In this document: positions 22,438 through 33,038 of the stretch, piece after piece | Position numbering within the stretch: position 1 is the stretch's first letter | Layout: each line of letters begins with the position of its first letter | From: Macrothele yani | Taxonomy: Eukaryota > Arthropoda > Arachnida > Araneae > Macrothelidae | Assembly: GCA_039090855.1 (NCBI GenBank) | Contig: CM077023.1 | Span: 82,621,127-82,685,126, forward strand | Direction: 5' to 3' | Length of the DNA: 64,000 nucleotides | Notes under the pieces: generated by a model | What the model was told of the DNA's origin: nothing | Seen by the model: the letters and a program-made list of their open reading frames with translations, nothing else | Databases searched by the model: none | Made by a program: the position numbers and the translations under genes

Positions 22438-23716
22438 AGTGTTCCAAAATTCTCTTTACAACTTTGACTCTCAATAAAACCTAAATGAAATAAGATAGCG
22501 AAATTCTGTTTTTCGTACATGTAACAGCAGCGCATAAAGTTTTATTGGTACGCAAAAGGTTTCTGTTTACTCTCAGTACGACCCTGAACTTGTAATGGCT
22601 ACTCCACAGGAAAAGGCCCAGTGTGTGGCATGGTTCATAGAGACGAAGTCAGATACACAAATCCAAAGGAATTTCGTTACCAAATACCGGCGTAATCCAC
22701 TATCTAGATCCTCAATACGCGAGTGGCACAAGATGTTTATGGAGAATGGTAGTGCGCTTCATAAAAAGGGCACTGGCCGGCCAAGCACAAGTGAAGAGGA
22801 TACGGAACATGTTCGTTCGACAGAGTTTCCTACGAAGTCCAGATAAGCCCATTCGTACTGCCTCCAGGCAGTTGGGGTTACCACCTACAACGATACACAG
22901 GGTGTTGCACCTGACTGCCTACAAAGTACATTTGACACAGGTTCTGCATCCCGGGGATAAACCGAAACGTTTCGAGTTTGCTGTTGATATGCTCTACAGG
23001 ACTGATAAAAAGGAATGCTTCTTAATACGTGTTTTATTCAACATTTCATGTCTGTGGTGTTATCAATAGACATAACTGCGGAATTTGGGGATCTGAAAAC
23101 CCACATGCCGTCCTTGAGATTGAACGTGACAGCCCTAAGGTTAACGTCTGGTGCGGTCTCCTGCACACCCGCCTCATCGGCCCATTCTTTTTTGCCGAAA
23201 ACACAGTCATATCCAATGTTTATTTGGACCTACTGAGTGAGTTTGTTACCCCCAATTGGAGGACCTGCAACCAGCTATCATCTTCCAGCAAGACGGTGCA
23301 CCCCCGCACTGGGCACTTCGTGTTCGTGAGTTCCTTGATGAAATCTTTCCGGAGCGATGGATTGGACAGGATGGTCCAATCCACGTTCACCGGATTTTAC
23401 CTCCTAGACTTTTTTTCTGTGGGGCTATGTGAAGGATATGGTGCAGCGCACAAAGGTTCCCGATGTGGATGAGCTGAAGCACAGGATTACAGCTGCCATC
23501 ACAACAATACCTGAGGACATGCTCGGGAGAACATGACAGGAAGTCGAATACCGCCTCGACGTTATTCGTGCAACCAATAGTGCGCATGTGGAGCTCTACT
23601 TGCATCCTAACAAACTTTGGAACGTGCTGTTCAATATGCAATAAACAGTTTTTTGTTGTCTTGTTCCGTTTCTGTTTCATTGAGAGTCAAAGTTTTAAAG
23701 ATAATTTTGGAATACC
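22438..23716 (+). mobile_element. DUF4817-type mariner-like element with TIRs
   Basis: The ends ttccaaaattctctttacaa (left, from about 22443) and ttccaaaattatctttaaaa (right, reverse complement) match along about 38 bp, including actttgactctcaat. The interior encodes a DUF4817-type transposase on the plus strand. The exact terminal base is uncertain by a few positions. Confidence 0.82.
22595..23643 (+). pseudogene. DUF4817-type transposase, frameshifted
   Basis: The start MATPQEKAQCVAWFIETKSD at 22595 is the family's N-terminal helix-turn-helix, followed by VTKYRRNPLSRSSIREWHK. After a shift near 22810 comes VRQSFLRSPDKPIRTASRQL and AYKVHLTQVLHPGDKPKRFE. Next are a decayed first-Asp region, INRHNCGIWGSENPHAVLEI and DSPKVNVWCGLLHTRLIGPF. 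A further frame gives IIFQQDGAPPHWALRVREFL with the second Asp. The DF-type third Asp block is degraded (LPPRLFF). At least four frame changes make it a pseudogene. Confidence 0.88.
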
Positions 23717-23867
23717 TTGTATATTGTTTTCACCAATATATGGTAGTCGTCTCTGGGAATGACTCTTAATTCCGTGATGATGTCAGGAAGACAGGTCACT
23801 TAGTTTAAACTCAGTGTTGCATCAAATCAACATAACTGTTGCACACAAGCATAACATATAAGCAAGA

Positions 23868-24395
23868 CTAACGCCAAGCTTCGGTTGACGTGGTGTAAAG
23901 CTCGGCGTCAGTGAACTATGGACCAGTGGAAACGCGTTATCTGGAGTGATGCATCGCGCTTCACCATCTGGTAGTCTGATGAACGAGACTGTGCATGGTA
24001 GCGTCTTCAGGTGAAGTTCGGTGGAGGAGGCATCATGCTGTGGGGGCCGCCCCGGTGGCGCAGTGGTCTAAGGCGTTGGCCTCTGATCATTCGTCCGTAA
24101 GAGGTCCGGGTTCGAATCCCGGTCAGGCATGGATGTTGTGTTTGTCTTACGGCACTGGCTCTCTCCCTTCCCTGGAACCAGTGACCCTAAATTAGGGACG
24201 GGCGACTGCTTATAGCCCATTGAGTTGCTCACGGTGGTCGTTAAACCTCCAATCAAAAGAAAAAAAAAAAAAAAAATGCTGTGGGGCTGCTGTTTTCCAA
24301 AGTTTGGGCAAGGCCACTTAGTTTCAGTGCCCGGGAATATTAACACTGTGGCCTATAAGGACATTCTCGACACTTTCCCTTGATTTTACAACATT
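23868..24395 (+). pseudogene. Tc1 transposase fragment interrupted by a SINE
   Basis: Plus-strand remnant with the catalytic-domain start MDQWKRVIWSDASRFTIW (first Asp kept, the following Glu changed to Ala) and VKFGGGGIMLWG. The SINE interrupts here, and the fragment resumes with GCCFPKFGQGHLVSVPGNIN and TVAYKDILDTF. No N-terminus, second Asp or Glu region is recognisable and no TIRs were found. Confidence 0.8.
24046..24275 (+). mobile_element. SINE family 1, full-length copy inside a Tc1
   Basis: Nearly identical to the 10191 copy. It starts gccgccccggtggcgcagtg and has A and B boxes, the family body and an A-rich tail of over 20 bases. An 11-bp target duplication atgctgtgggg lies at 24035-24045 and 24276-24286, splitting the GIMLWG block of a Tc1 fragment. 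The long tail and close identity suggest recent retroposition. Confidence 0.95.
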
Positions 24396-24832
24396 CTGGG
24401 CCTCCAGCACGTTCACTGACGGTAAAACAGCCGCCTCAAAGTTTCAGCCACATTTCAAGAGCTTTTGCATTTTTTTTGAGGAAGACTGCTCTGAACGGTG
24501 GCTCATGCGATGCGTACCTACATATCATGATATCGCCAGAGAAAAAAAGAAGAATCTGAAAACATATTAGATATTTTGATCAACAAAGACTTTCAGTGGA
24601 ATTCGACCAGCTTTCAGTATCGAGTGTCAAGATTGCGCGACCAAATTCAGTACCTGTTTACACAGTGGCGAAGCTAGCAGTTCGTAGCTGGGAGCACAAT
24701 ATGTTGAAGTGTTTGACAGAAATTTTGGCAAAAAGTTGCATTTCATGTGAATTTAACCAGTGGTGTAGTGGAGGCGGAACGGCGTTCAGGTAATTAAATA
24801 ACAAGGAACTATACACCAGCTGTACGTAAATT
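24396..24832. other. Intergenic, nothing recognised
   Basis: No ORF or repeat with family resemblance. Confidence 0.35.
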
Positions 24833-25032
24833 GTATAACTATACTAGTAATTCGAATTTCTTGGTGTAGAATAGAAATAAAAGTTTTCAAGCTTTTGCAC
24901 ATCAACCAGATGGCTTTTTCAGGGAAGGTAGACAGAAACTTCCTTGAAAAAACCATCTGGTTGATGTGTGACAACTTTGAAACATTGATTTCTATTTTAC
25001 ACCAAAAAATTCGGATTACTAGTATAGTTACA
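24833..25032. mobile_element. Short foldback element, family A
   Basis: A 200-bp almost perfect palindrome with arms of about 97 bp. The ends gtataactatactagtaatt and gtgtaactatactagtaatc (reverse complement) match those of 9593-10920, and both share the subterminal catcaaccagatgg block. No coding capacity. Confidence 0.85.
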
Positions 25033-25349
25033 CTATTTAAGGTGTTCAGGTACTGTTTTTTCTAGCCGGCATACGTTCCAATTTCTATAAGCCCAATACA
25101 GCATAATGTGTTTACTTTCGAATTTGTCCTAGAATTCTTTTACAACAACAAAAAAGAAAAAAAAAAAAAAAAAGGAAGAGAAAAATTGCACATTTAGTGG
25201 AATTAACGCCCCATGTTTGTTTGAAGATATGAAGGTAGAGTTGGTCTTTAAATCCATTTTCACTTGGTAGCCCCAAATGGTGAAATCTTGTTCCTAGAGT
25301 ACCAAAATGTGTAAATCCGGAAGTCTGCTTTCGATCGATCACTATACTT
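25033..25349. other. Intergenic
   Basis: Contains an A-rich tract at about 25149-25172. No gene is seen. Confidence 0.4.
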
Positions 25350-25360
25350 TCTTATACTAT

Positions 25361-28300
25361 CATCATCATCATCATTGTCAACCATTATCAATCCACTGCT
25401 GGACGAAGGTCTCCCCAAGTTTCCTCCACAACGGTCTGTCTTGTGCCAGTCTCCTCCATGTCACCCCTGCATACTTTCGAATTTCATCCACCCATCTCCT
25501 ATGTGGTCTTCTTCTGGGTCTTTTCCTGTCCCTTGGAATCCAATCTAAAATTTCGGCTGTCCATCGATGATCTGTCCTTCTGGCAGTATGTCCAGCCCAT
25601 TGCCATTTCAGGGATTTAACTTTGATCATGATGTCTTCCACTCTTGTCATTTTTCGGATCCACGAGTTCCTCTTCTTATCTCTCCTGGTTACACCAAGCA
25701 TGCACCTCTCCATGCTTCTTTGAGTTGTCTGCAGCCTTTGTATGTCTCTTTTAGTTAAGGTCCACGTCTCTGCACCATACGTAAGCACTGGAAGGATGCA
25801 TTGATCAAACACTTTTCTTTTAAGACATAATGGCATATTGCTCTTGAAAATTATGCTGTTTCTTCCAAAAGCTCTCCAGGCAAGTTTTGTACGCCGATTA
25901 ATTTCTTCATCAATGTGACCCTCACTTGATATCTGCTGTCCAAGATAAACGTACGTGTCTGTTATCTCCAGCTTTTCTCCATCAATCGATAAATCTTCAT
26001 TTCTTGTAAAAGCATTGAACATCACTTTTGTCTTCTGAAAGTTCATTTTTAATCCCACTTCTTTACTCTTGTCAGCAAGTTCCTGGATCATACTCTGCAG
26101 CTCTGATGAGGTAGTTGCAAAAATGACTACGTCATCAGCAAAACGAAGGTGGGTTAGATAATCTCCATTAATCTTTATCCCCTTGTTTTCCCAGCTCAGC
26201 GACTGAAAAACACCCTCCAATGTGGCATTAAAGAGCTTCGGAGATATGGTGTCACCTTGTCTCACTCCCTTTCCAATTTTTACGTGTGTTGTATTTTCAA
26301 ACAGCCTAATCTTTGCACTTGCATTTTCATAGATGTTATTAATAATATTAATGTATGCATCTTCAATACCGCAGGTTTTCAGAGCCATTGTAACTGCTGA
26401 TGGTTTCACCGAATCAAAGGCTTTTTCATAATCGATAAAAGCCATGCACAATGGAAGTTCATATTCCCTCGCTCTTTCAATTAGTTCTCTCAGCACGTGG
26501 ATATGATCTATTGTGCTGTAGCCACTCCTGAATCCAGCTTGTTCTCTCGGTTGAGCCATGTCCAGTGCTACCTTCAAGCGGTGTGAAAGAACTTTAGTGA
26601 AGATTTTATAAACTACTGATAGGAGGCTGATAGGTCTGTAGTTTCCGAGATCCTCAATGTCACCTTTCTTATGTAGCAGGATCATTGTAGCGGTGTTCCA
26701 ATCCTCAGGAATCTTTCCTTCATTAAGGCATCGAGTGAAAATTTGGGCGAGTACTGTTTCGATTTCTCCACTTGCTTCTTGTATGATGTCTACAGTAATT
26801 CCATCTTCTCCTGGAGCTTTTCCTCGCTTCATGTTCTTGATTGCATGTGCAACTTCTGCTGGAAGGACTGGAGGAACTCTGGTACTGGTATCTTTCATGA
26901 TGTCTGGAGTGCATATATCATCTCTTTCATATAATTTGGAGTAGAAATCTTTCACTCTTGTCAAAATTTCGCCTCTATTTCTTGTTACAGAACCATCTTC
27001 TTTTCTCAGTGCCATAATCTGTTTTCTTCCCTTACTGAGATGTCCCTTTGCTATCTTTAGGCTTTGGTTGCTTTCAATTGCTTTCCTCACTAGTTCACAG
27101 TTGAATTTCCTTACGTCTTCAATGATACTTTTTCTTACTGTCTTGCATAGCTCTATATATTCCACTTTGGAAGTCACATCTTCTTTAGTTGTCCTCATCT
27201 CTCTTCTTTTTTGCATCAACATTTTGGTTTTTCCTGATAATTTGTTCACATGCAACTTGTTCTTAGACCCAGCTAATTTTGTTGCTGTTTCCATAAGAGC
27301 TTTGGTTACTTTTCTGTTAACTTCAGAGATGTCCACTTCTTCCGATGTTAGGCCTTCTAAAGCAGAGAACCTGTTCTTCAGTTCTAACTTGAAGGTATTA
27401 TGGTGTTTTTTAAGGTTGGTTATGTCAATAGATTTTGTTTGTCTTATGAGCTTGCCACGTTCAAGTTTAGTGTTGAGGTGCATCTTACATCTCACCAATC
27501 TATGGTCACTACCTGTGTTGAACTTGTTTAGCACACTGCAGTCTTCTATGACGAATTTTTTGTTACACATAATAAAATCAATTTCACTTGTTGTCCCATT
27601 TGGATGTCTCCATGTCCATTTCCTGTGTGGCTTTTTCTTGAAGAAGGAGTTCAAGATGAAAAACCCTTCTGCCTCTGCAAACTCAACGAGAGTATTTCCA
27701 CGCTGGTTTCTGTTGCCATGACCGAATTTACCTACTGAAGTTTCATTCTGTTGCCGTTGCCCTATTTTTGCATTGAAATCTCCCATAATTATTTTCAAGT
27801 GCTGCTTACCTTTATTATTTAGATGACAAATTTCCTCATAAAATTCTTCAATTTCTTCTTCAGGATGACTTGTGGTGGGTGCATAAGTTTGAATAATCTG
27901 AGCCTGGTATCTTCTCGAGAGTTGGATAACGAGTCGTGCAGCTCTGTCAGAGGAACTTTCAACTTCTACAACTTTATCCTTCAGTTTCTTGTTTATTATA
28001 AATCCAACACCACTAGTTCTGCCAGTATCTGTCCCACGATAGTAGAAGAGATGTCCACTTTTCAGTTCGATGAGATCTTCTCCTTTTCTCCTTACCTCAC
28101 TTAGCCCCACGATGTCCCACTTGATCCTTTGTAGTTCCTCTTCCAATTCAAGAAGCCTTGAATCAGAAGATAGAGCGTCCATTGTAAGTAGCCAAGGTCA
28201 GCATCAGATGGCAGCCTAGTCCGGTCCTCCGGGGATTCTTAGCACCCTCTGCCTTCATGTCGCACTGGCCGCTGCCTTGGCCAGGTACATTCCAGCTGCC

Positions 28301-28545
28301 GGAGACTGAGGGCCAAGATTTAAGTTGTGGAATCATTTTGGAGGGGTTTGGCCATAACTCACCACGCTGGCCAAGCGGGTTGGTGAGTGTGGGATAGAAT
28401 TTCCTCTGATCCCGATGGTATAGTTATACCGCTATGGGCGGTCGTCAGAGCCCCTTTAGTGGGAACAGGATGCACCACGAGAAGGCGGGGTTGACATTTG
28501 TCAAGGAGAGGTTGTGATGTTACGCATCACCTGACCTTGCATCCC
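25361..28545 (-). mobile_element. Full-length RTE-clade LINE
   Basis: A 3185-bp non-LTR retrotransposon on the minus strand. The 11-bp target duplication tcttatactat is at 25350-25360 and 28546-28556. The 3' end (left) is a short trinucleotide tail, atgatgatgatg on the minus strand, as RTE elements have, instead of poly-A. About 290-360 bp of 5' leader precede one long ORF. Size, single ORF with an N-terminal endonuclease, and tail all fit RTE. This is the best-preserved element of the window. Confidence 0.93.
25378..28182 (-). CDS. RTE endonuclease/reverse transcriptase, 934 aa
   Basis: The protein nicks target DNA and reverse-transcribes its own RNA there. The N-terminal AP-endonuclease domain (residues 1-235) shows GLSEVRR (26-32, metal-binding Glu29), YAPT (100-103), GDFNA (134-138) and SDHRLV (225-230, His227). 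The reverse transcriptase domain (about 440-760) shows the fingers block NYRPISLLSVVYKIF (514-528), AFIDYEKAFDSV with the first catalytic Asp at 584, GVRQGDTISP and the FADD active site (681-684). The C-terminus has the RTE-type blocks TYGAETWTL and RRPHRRWVDEIRKY. No internal stop is present. The usual first strand of the endonuclease (LATYNGRS) lies just upstream in another frame, so this ATG is probably not the original start. Confidence 0.93.
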   Translation of the reverse strand: MDALSSDSRLLELEEELQRIKWDIVGLSEVRRKGEDLIELKSGHLFYYRGTDTGRTSGVGFIINKKLKDKVVEVESSSDRAARLVIQLSRRYQAQIIQTYAPTTSHPEEEIEEFYEEICHLNNKGKQHLKIIMGDFNAKIGQRQQNETSVGKFGHGNRNQRGNTLVEFAEAEGFFILNSFFKKKPHRKWTWRHPNGTTSEIDFIMCNKKFVIEDCSVLNKFNTGSDHRLVRCKMHLNTKLERGKLIRQTKSIDITNLKKHHNTFKLELKNRFSALEGLTSEEVDISEVNRKVTKALMETATKLAGSKNKLHVNKLSGKTKMLMQKRREMRTTKEDVTSKVEYIELCKTVRKSIIEDVRKFNCELVRKAIESNQSLKIAKGHLSKGRKQIMALRKEDGSVTRNRGEILTRVKDFYSKLYERDDICTPDIMKDTSTRVPPVLPAEVAHAIKNMKRGKAPGEDGITVDIIQEASGEIETVLAQIFTRCLNEGKIPEDWNTATMILLHKKGDIEDLGNYRPISLLSVVYKIFTKVLSHRLKVALDMAQPREQAGFRSGYSTIDHIHVLRELIERAREYELPLCMAFIDYEKAFDSVKPSAVTMALKTCGIEDAYINIINNIYENASAKIRLFENTTHVKIGKGVRQGDTISPKLFNATLEGVFQSLSWENKGIKINGDYLTHLRFADDVVIFATTSSELQSMIQELADKSKEVGLKMNFQKTKVMFNAFTRNEDLSIDGEKLEITDTYVYLGQQISSEGHIDEEINRRTKLAWRAFGRNSIIFKSNMPLCLKRKVFDQCILPVLTYGAETWTLTKRDIQRLQTTQRSMERCMLGVTRRDKKRNSWIRKMTRVEDIMIKVKSLKWQWAGHTARRTDHRWTAEILDWIPRDRKRPRRRPHRRWVDEIRKYAGVTWRRLAQDRPLWRKLGETFVQQWIDNG

Positions 28546-28556
28546 TCTTATACTAT

Positions 28557-29862
28557 AAATATAAGAAAGTGAAAACAGTTGAGGCGGAATGGGGGGGGGG
28601 GTAAAAAGGGAAAGGTATTGAAGACCAAAAGGAACCACGCTTTCCTGTACTTTTTCAATTAGCACCACTCCAACGGATTTAACCCGACACTGATGATGTT
28701 ATCCCGTTTCCTAGTAAAAAAAATGTTCATGTACATACTGTACGTAGTATTTATTCAACGTGTTGTAGTACTGGGAACCATGGATATGAACTTCCGTGGC
28801 TTTTAACAAGTTATTATTTCTTCTCGATTTTACCTTATTACATCATTTTTTTTTTTTTTATATTTGCCGGCTTTTTTGAATTTTAGTTTGTAACCTGATA
28901 AGGAATATCTCCAACTTTTTAAACTGTAATAATGAAAATGGTGTCTTTCGATTACTCTCCCACACATACGCTCAGAAGATTCCTCCATTTCACATAAATA
29001 GTGCAACACCAAATTTAACAAACAAATCACTTTATGTAACAAAATATCAGCGAATGAATCTGAAAAATTCATATACGTTTACCCAAGTTCCCAAAATCTT
29101 AGATTGTTACACTCGCCATGTGAATTAACTGCTTAAATATTTTGGGGGATATAAAGGGTGTGTTCAAAAGAAAGAGTTGATGGCCCACCTTAACCCACCC
29201 GCAGGCAGCATCGCACTTGCTATTTCACCTCCTGTTTCTTCAGTGCCATCGGAAGATAAAGAAGACCCCAAATGAAGTTCATTGATCAGATTACTTTTTT
29301 TCGGAAAGGGGGGGGGATTGGATGTGAGGGACGCTCGAAGATCGCCGCCGATAGATAATCTACTGTACTGCATAATTTATTAATTTTACGAGTTTGTTTA
29401 ACTCTTGCAGACGATACACAACAGTGAATTGATGAAATTATCATTAAATTACCGTTTATAGTTGATTTATTCATATGTTATTTATTGTGCTTAAAATGTA
29501 TGTTTAAAAGCAAAAATGGGCTACAGCAGTTGCAGATTTATAAGCTCCGGGATCGCATTCCCCCCCCCCGCTACTTTGCAATTATCCTACGGGAAAATTA
29601 GTTTTGAATTATGCGAGCTCTTCTGTGACGCAGCCTTTCCGTCAAATGCAACCTCTCTATCTTTAAAGTGTGAATAAAAATGATAATGGAGGTATTTCAA
29701 ATAAAAGTAGAAAAAACAAGAGGTGGTTGAGGATATAAACTAGCATGCTATAGAGATTCCACGTGTTAATAATTTCAATATTCTAGATACGCGAAGTGGT
29801 CCTTTTAATTTTGACCCACCTATCTGGCTTTCTAATTGCTAGATATGAGCCAAAAGGAACTA
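28557..29862. other. Intergenic, no gene seen
   Basis: A G run at about 28591, T-rich tracts and short ORFs without resemblance. Confidence 0.4.
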
Positions 29863-31018
29863 TAGTGAAACCTCCGAGTAACTGTCGTTGATCTGACCGG
29901 GAAAAAGTGGCCGTTTTTGGGAGGTGCCATTGTTCGGAAGTTAGGCCTAGGTTAACATTGTTAGTCCGTTACTTTGGTACAAAAGAAGAAGAATTGTGCA
30001 AAGTTTACGCACAAAAAAAAAAAACACGGTGTAAGAGCTTTCTCCAAATGCAGAATGCTGAATAAAACTCAAAATAACAATTTAAAATAAAATCATGGTG
30101 CAGAAGATTTTAGGAAAGTGGCGGCTGACCCATTGTCTCAAACTCTCCTTTAGAATTATCAAGCTAGGAGGTTAAGGTGATTCCATCTGAAATCCCTGCC
30201 TTATGTTTCCAGTGGTAAAACTTCTTTACATATTTTCTTCGCAATTAATGTATTCCCAAGGATGAAAATTTGCAAATCGATAAAACTATCTTTAAGTTAT
30301 AGCATGGGATACTTAATACTTGCTAAAACATTACCATAATTATATTAAAAATAAATCATTTTTCTTTGAGTAATGCTCAGACCTGTTAATAGATGGCGCG
30401 ACCTGTACATTGAAGATGTCAGTACACAAACAAATGTTGGATTGCTTAGTTATGGTTATGTTTTAGCAAGTATTAAGCATCCCATGCTATAACTTAAAGT
30501 TACTTTTATCGATGTGCAAATTTTTATCCTTGGGAATAAATTAATTGCGAAGAAAATATGTAAAGAAGTTTTACCATTGGAAACATAAGGCAGAAATTTT
30601 AGGTGGAACCACCTTAAGTTTAGGTACACTAAGGGAAAGAAAAACAAAAAAAATGCTAGACAGTGAAATGCAGCTGCACAGTTAGCTAGCCGTGCACCGA
30701 AAAATAGGAACAGAACCCACAGGGACCAATCAAAGATGTACCGCCGCCAACGGAAAACATTTCTTAGTAGCATTCTTTATTCCTATCTTATCTCTTTTGC
30801 AGAAGTACCGAAGAAAGTGCGTAAAATCCTAAAAGATAAGATGTCCGTTAGATCTCTTTCGGGACTGACTGGGGTGTCCGTTGGCCGCTGTTATGAGGTT
30901 CGCTGTTTGGAGGTCATCGTTAATGTTAATCCTACCGCAGCTGTTCTGTACCAGTCAAACCCGCCGTTGCTAGGAGGTTACCGTTTTTCGGAGGTGTCCG
31001 TTAATGGAATATTCACTG
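29863..31018. mobile_element. Pogo/Tigger-like non-autonomous element
   Basis: The left end tagtgaaacctccgagtaac and right end (reverse complement) cagtgaatattccattaacg are flanked by TA at 29861-29862 and 31019-31020. Subterminal copies of ggtgtccgtta/gaggt motifs, typical of pogo-like ends, lie at both sides. A 438-bp palindromic TTAA element is nested in it. No transposase was recognised. Confidence 0.55.
30176..30613. mobile_element. Palindromic TTAA-flanked element (piggyBac-like MITE)
   Basis: Inverted arms of about 157 bp: the left arm starts ggtgattccatctgaaatcc, the right arm as reverse complement starts ggtggttccacctaaaattt, and they share blocks such as taaaacttctttacatattt. TTAA flanks both ends (30172-30175, 30614-30617), the target site duplicated by piggyBac-type transposases. 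It is non-coding and nested inside the pogo-like element. Confidence 0.8.
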
Positions 31019-31020
31019 TA

Positions 31021-31593
31021 TTTCGAAATTCGCTCAAAGATCTGAGCAGTATCCCTTTATACAGGCTGACTGCAACCACTAATTGCCTTTCCAGCAAGTG
31101 GAGATATAGGCTTTTAGAAATCACGATTGTTGGCATACTGTTCATTATTATATCCAATAACAACACTCTGTCACGATCCATTTATGTAGTGCCTAATGAC
31201 AGTTTCTAATATGGGCAGTCTACCGTGAATAATTAGAAAAAGACAATGGAATAGCAACTGAAATTTTAAACAAATGGCTGTGTTTTAATTGATATGCGTT
31301 GAAGTTATGTCTTCAGATGCTTCCCAAAGCAGACACATCTTTAGATATAATTGGCGTTTTACTTAAAATGCTAATTCGCTTTTTGTGAGTCTTGACCATG
31401 CACGTTTCATAGCAATCGCAGCACTCCCTCTAGCAGTACCATAGTTCACAGACTGAACTTTATTCGGTTATTAAGAACAACAGCACCTGAATGTCAGATA
31501 TTTGCATCACCGAGAAAGCTCATACAATAGTTCATCCGAAAATATTGCAAGTATCCCGAGGGTCTTGTGGGTATAAAGAAATGCGCCTAGATA
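31021..31593. other. Intergenic
   Basis: No gene or repeat recognised. Confidence 0.35.
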
Positions 31594-31939
31594 CAGTGGT
31601 GTGCAAAACAATTGTATCACTTGCAACAACCATGAATTTTTAAGTTTAACTCTTTTTTTAACTAGCTAATTTTCATAGTAATTTCATCATTTATATGTCA
31701 TTAGATACGAAATTTAATGGAGAATTCAAAAATGTGTTAGTTTTTCCTGTATCTACTTCTGTTCTTAAGATACGACACAAAATATGGGTTCTGACAAACA
31801 CATTGAAATTCACGTTAGTTGCGTATCAGTTGTTACAGCCAATCATAGACATTATTTTACCTGATTGGCTGCTTCCTAATGCTATCCTTATCCTAATCCA
31901 GCCTTCATAAGCGTTGACGCAAAGCTAAGAGAGCATTGG

Positions 31940-32215
31940 GGCCGCGGGTGGCCTAGTGGGCAATGTTCGCTACTGCAGCGGCGAAGACCTCGGGTTCGAT
32001 CCCAGACAGGTACGAACGCTCGAAACGCCAAATATCCGCCGTGCGTCGGATGAGCACGTTAAGCCGTCGGACCCAGGGTACTGGCCCCCGGTAGTAAATA
32101 AGGGCGTCTTCTGCCTCGCTTCCGTGTGGCTTTCCAATCGGGCACTCTAGCCCAAATCTCCTAGCTTCCTATTTCTAAGGGTTGTTTAAGACCTGGGGTC
32201 AGACACCCCTTCGTA
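31940..32215 (+). mobile_element. tRNA-derived SINE, third family
   Basis: The head gccgcgggtggcctagtggg carries an A-box-like stretch, followed by a B box, gggttcgatccc, about 40 bp on. The GC-rich body includes ccgtgcgtcggatgagcacg and ends near a short hairpin, ggggtcagacacccc. It differs in sequence from family 1. The target duplication and exact 3' end were not resolved. Confidence 0.65.
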
Positions 32216-32279
32216 AAATCCTCTACATATGATCATTTTTGCCTTAATGGGAATCAGCATAGTCCCAATGTAAGAATTA

Positions 32280-32778
32280 TTCAAGCATGAAGAATTCCAT
32301 CCAAGTTGTTTAGTGACTACTGTTAAGCATCCAGTGAATGTCATGGTTTGGAGCTGCATGTGTGTACATGGCGTTGGGAACCTCCATATTGTCGATGGTA
32401 CGGTAAATGCTCAGAAATACATCTGAATATTAGAAAACAAGATGCTACTATCCTCTAAAAGACTTTATGACGGCATTTTTTTTTCAAGATTACAGTGCTC
32501 CCTGTCATCGTACTAAAGTAGTGAAAAAGTAGTTTCAGGAAAAAAATGTTCAACACCTTGATTTGTCACCATAGTCACCGGACTTAAACCCGACCAAAAA
32601 TTTGTGGTTTAAAGTGTCGTATGATCCATCAAAAAAGAAGTCAACAACCAAAATTCAATTAATTGAAGATGTAATTTGAAATCGTATTGGTCAACCCAAT
32701 CTTTTACAAAACCTTGTTCACGGTATGCCAAGAAGACGCAAAGCTGTGAATAAAGCTAAAGGCTGGGCAACAAAATAG
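32280..32778 (+). pseudogene. Tc1 transposase C-terminal remnant
   Basis: Plus-strand remnant starting in the catalytic domain: HPVNVMVWSCMCVHGVGNLH and VDGTVNAQKYI, then after stops FQ-DSAPCHRTKVVKKWFQ with the second Asp, and SPDLNPTKNLWFKV, in which Lys stands where the catalytic Glu belongs. It ends in GMPRRRKAVNKAKGWATK and a stop at 32776. The N-terminal DNA-binding domains are absent. Confidence 0.82.
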
Positions 32779-33038
32779 TAGGTACATTTTATAATTTTGC
32801 TTCATTATATTTCTGTATTTAAATGTTATTTCAATGAATTACAAAAACGATTTATTGCTGTAAACCTAGGTATTGGATAAATGATCCTTTTCATAATAAT
32901 TTCGACTTGGTCATGATTTTTGTAATGTATCTTAAGAACAGATGTAACTACAGAAAAAAGTAAGAAATTTTTGAAATCTCCATTAAATTACGCATCTAAT
33001 GACACAAATAATGAAATGACTATGAAAGTTAGTTACTA

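Noticed and set aside
27068..27721. 217-codon plus-strand ORF
   Set aside because: Antisense shadow of the RTE ORF, with no independent features.
30736..31209. 157-codon plus-strand ORF
   Set aside because: It crosses the end of the pogo-like element and shows no domain; probably chance.
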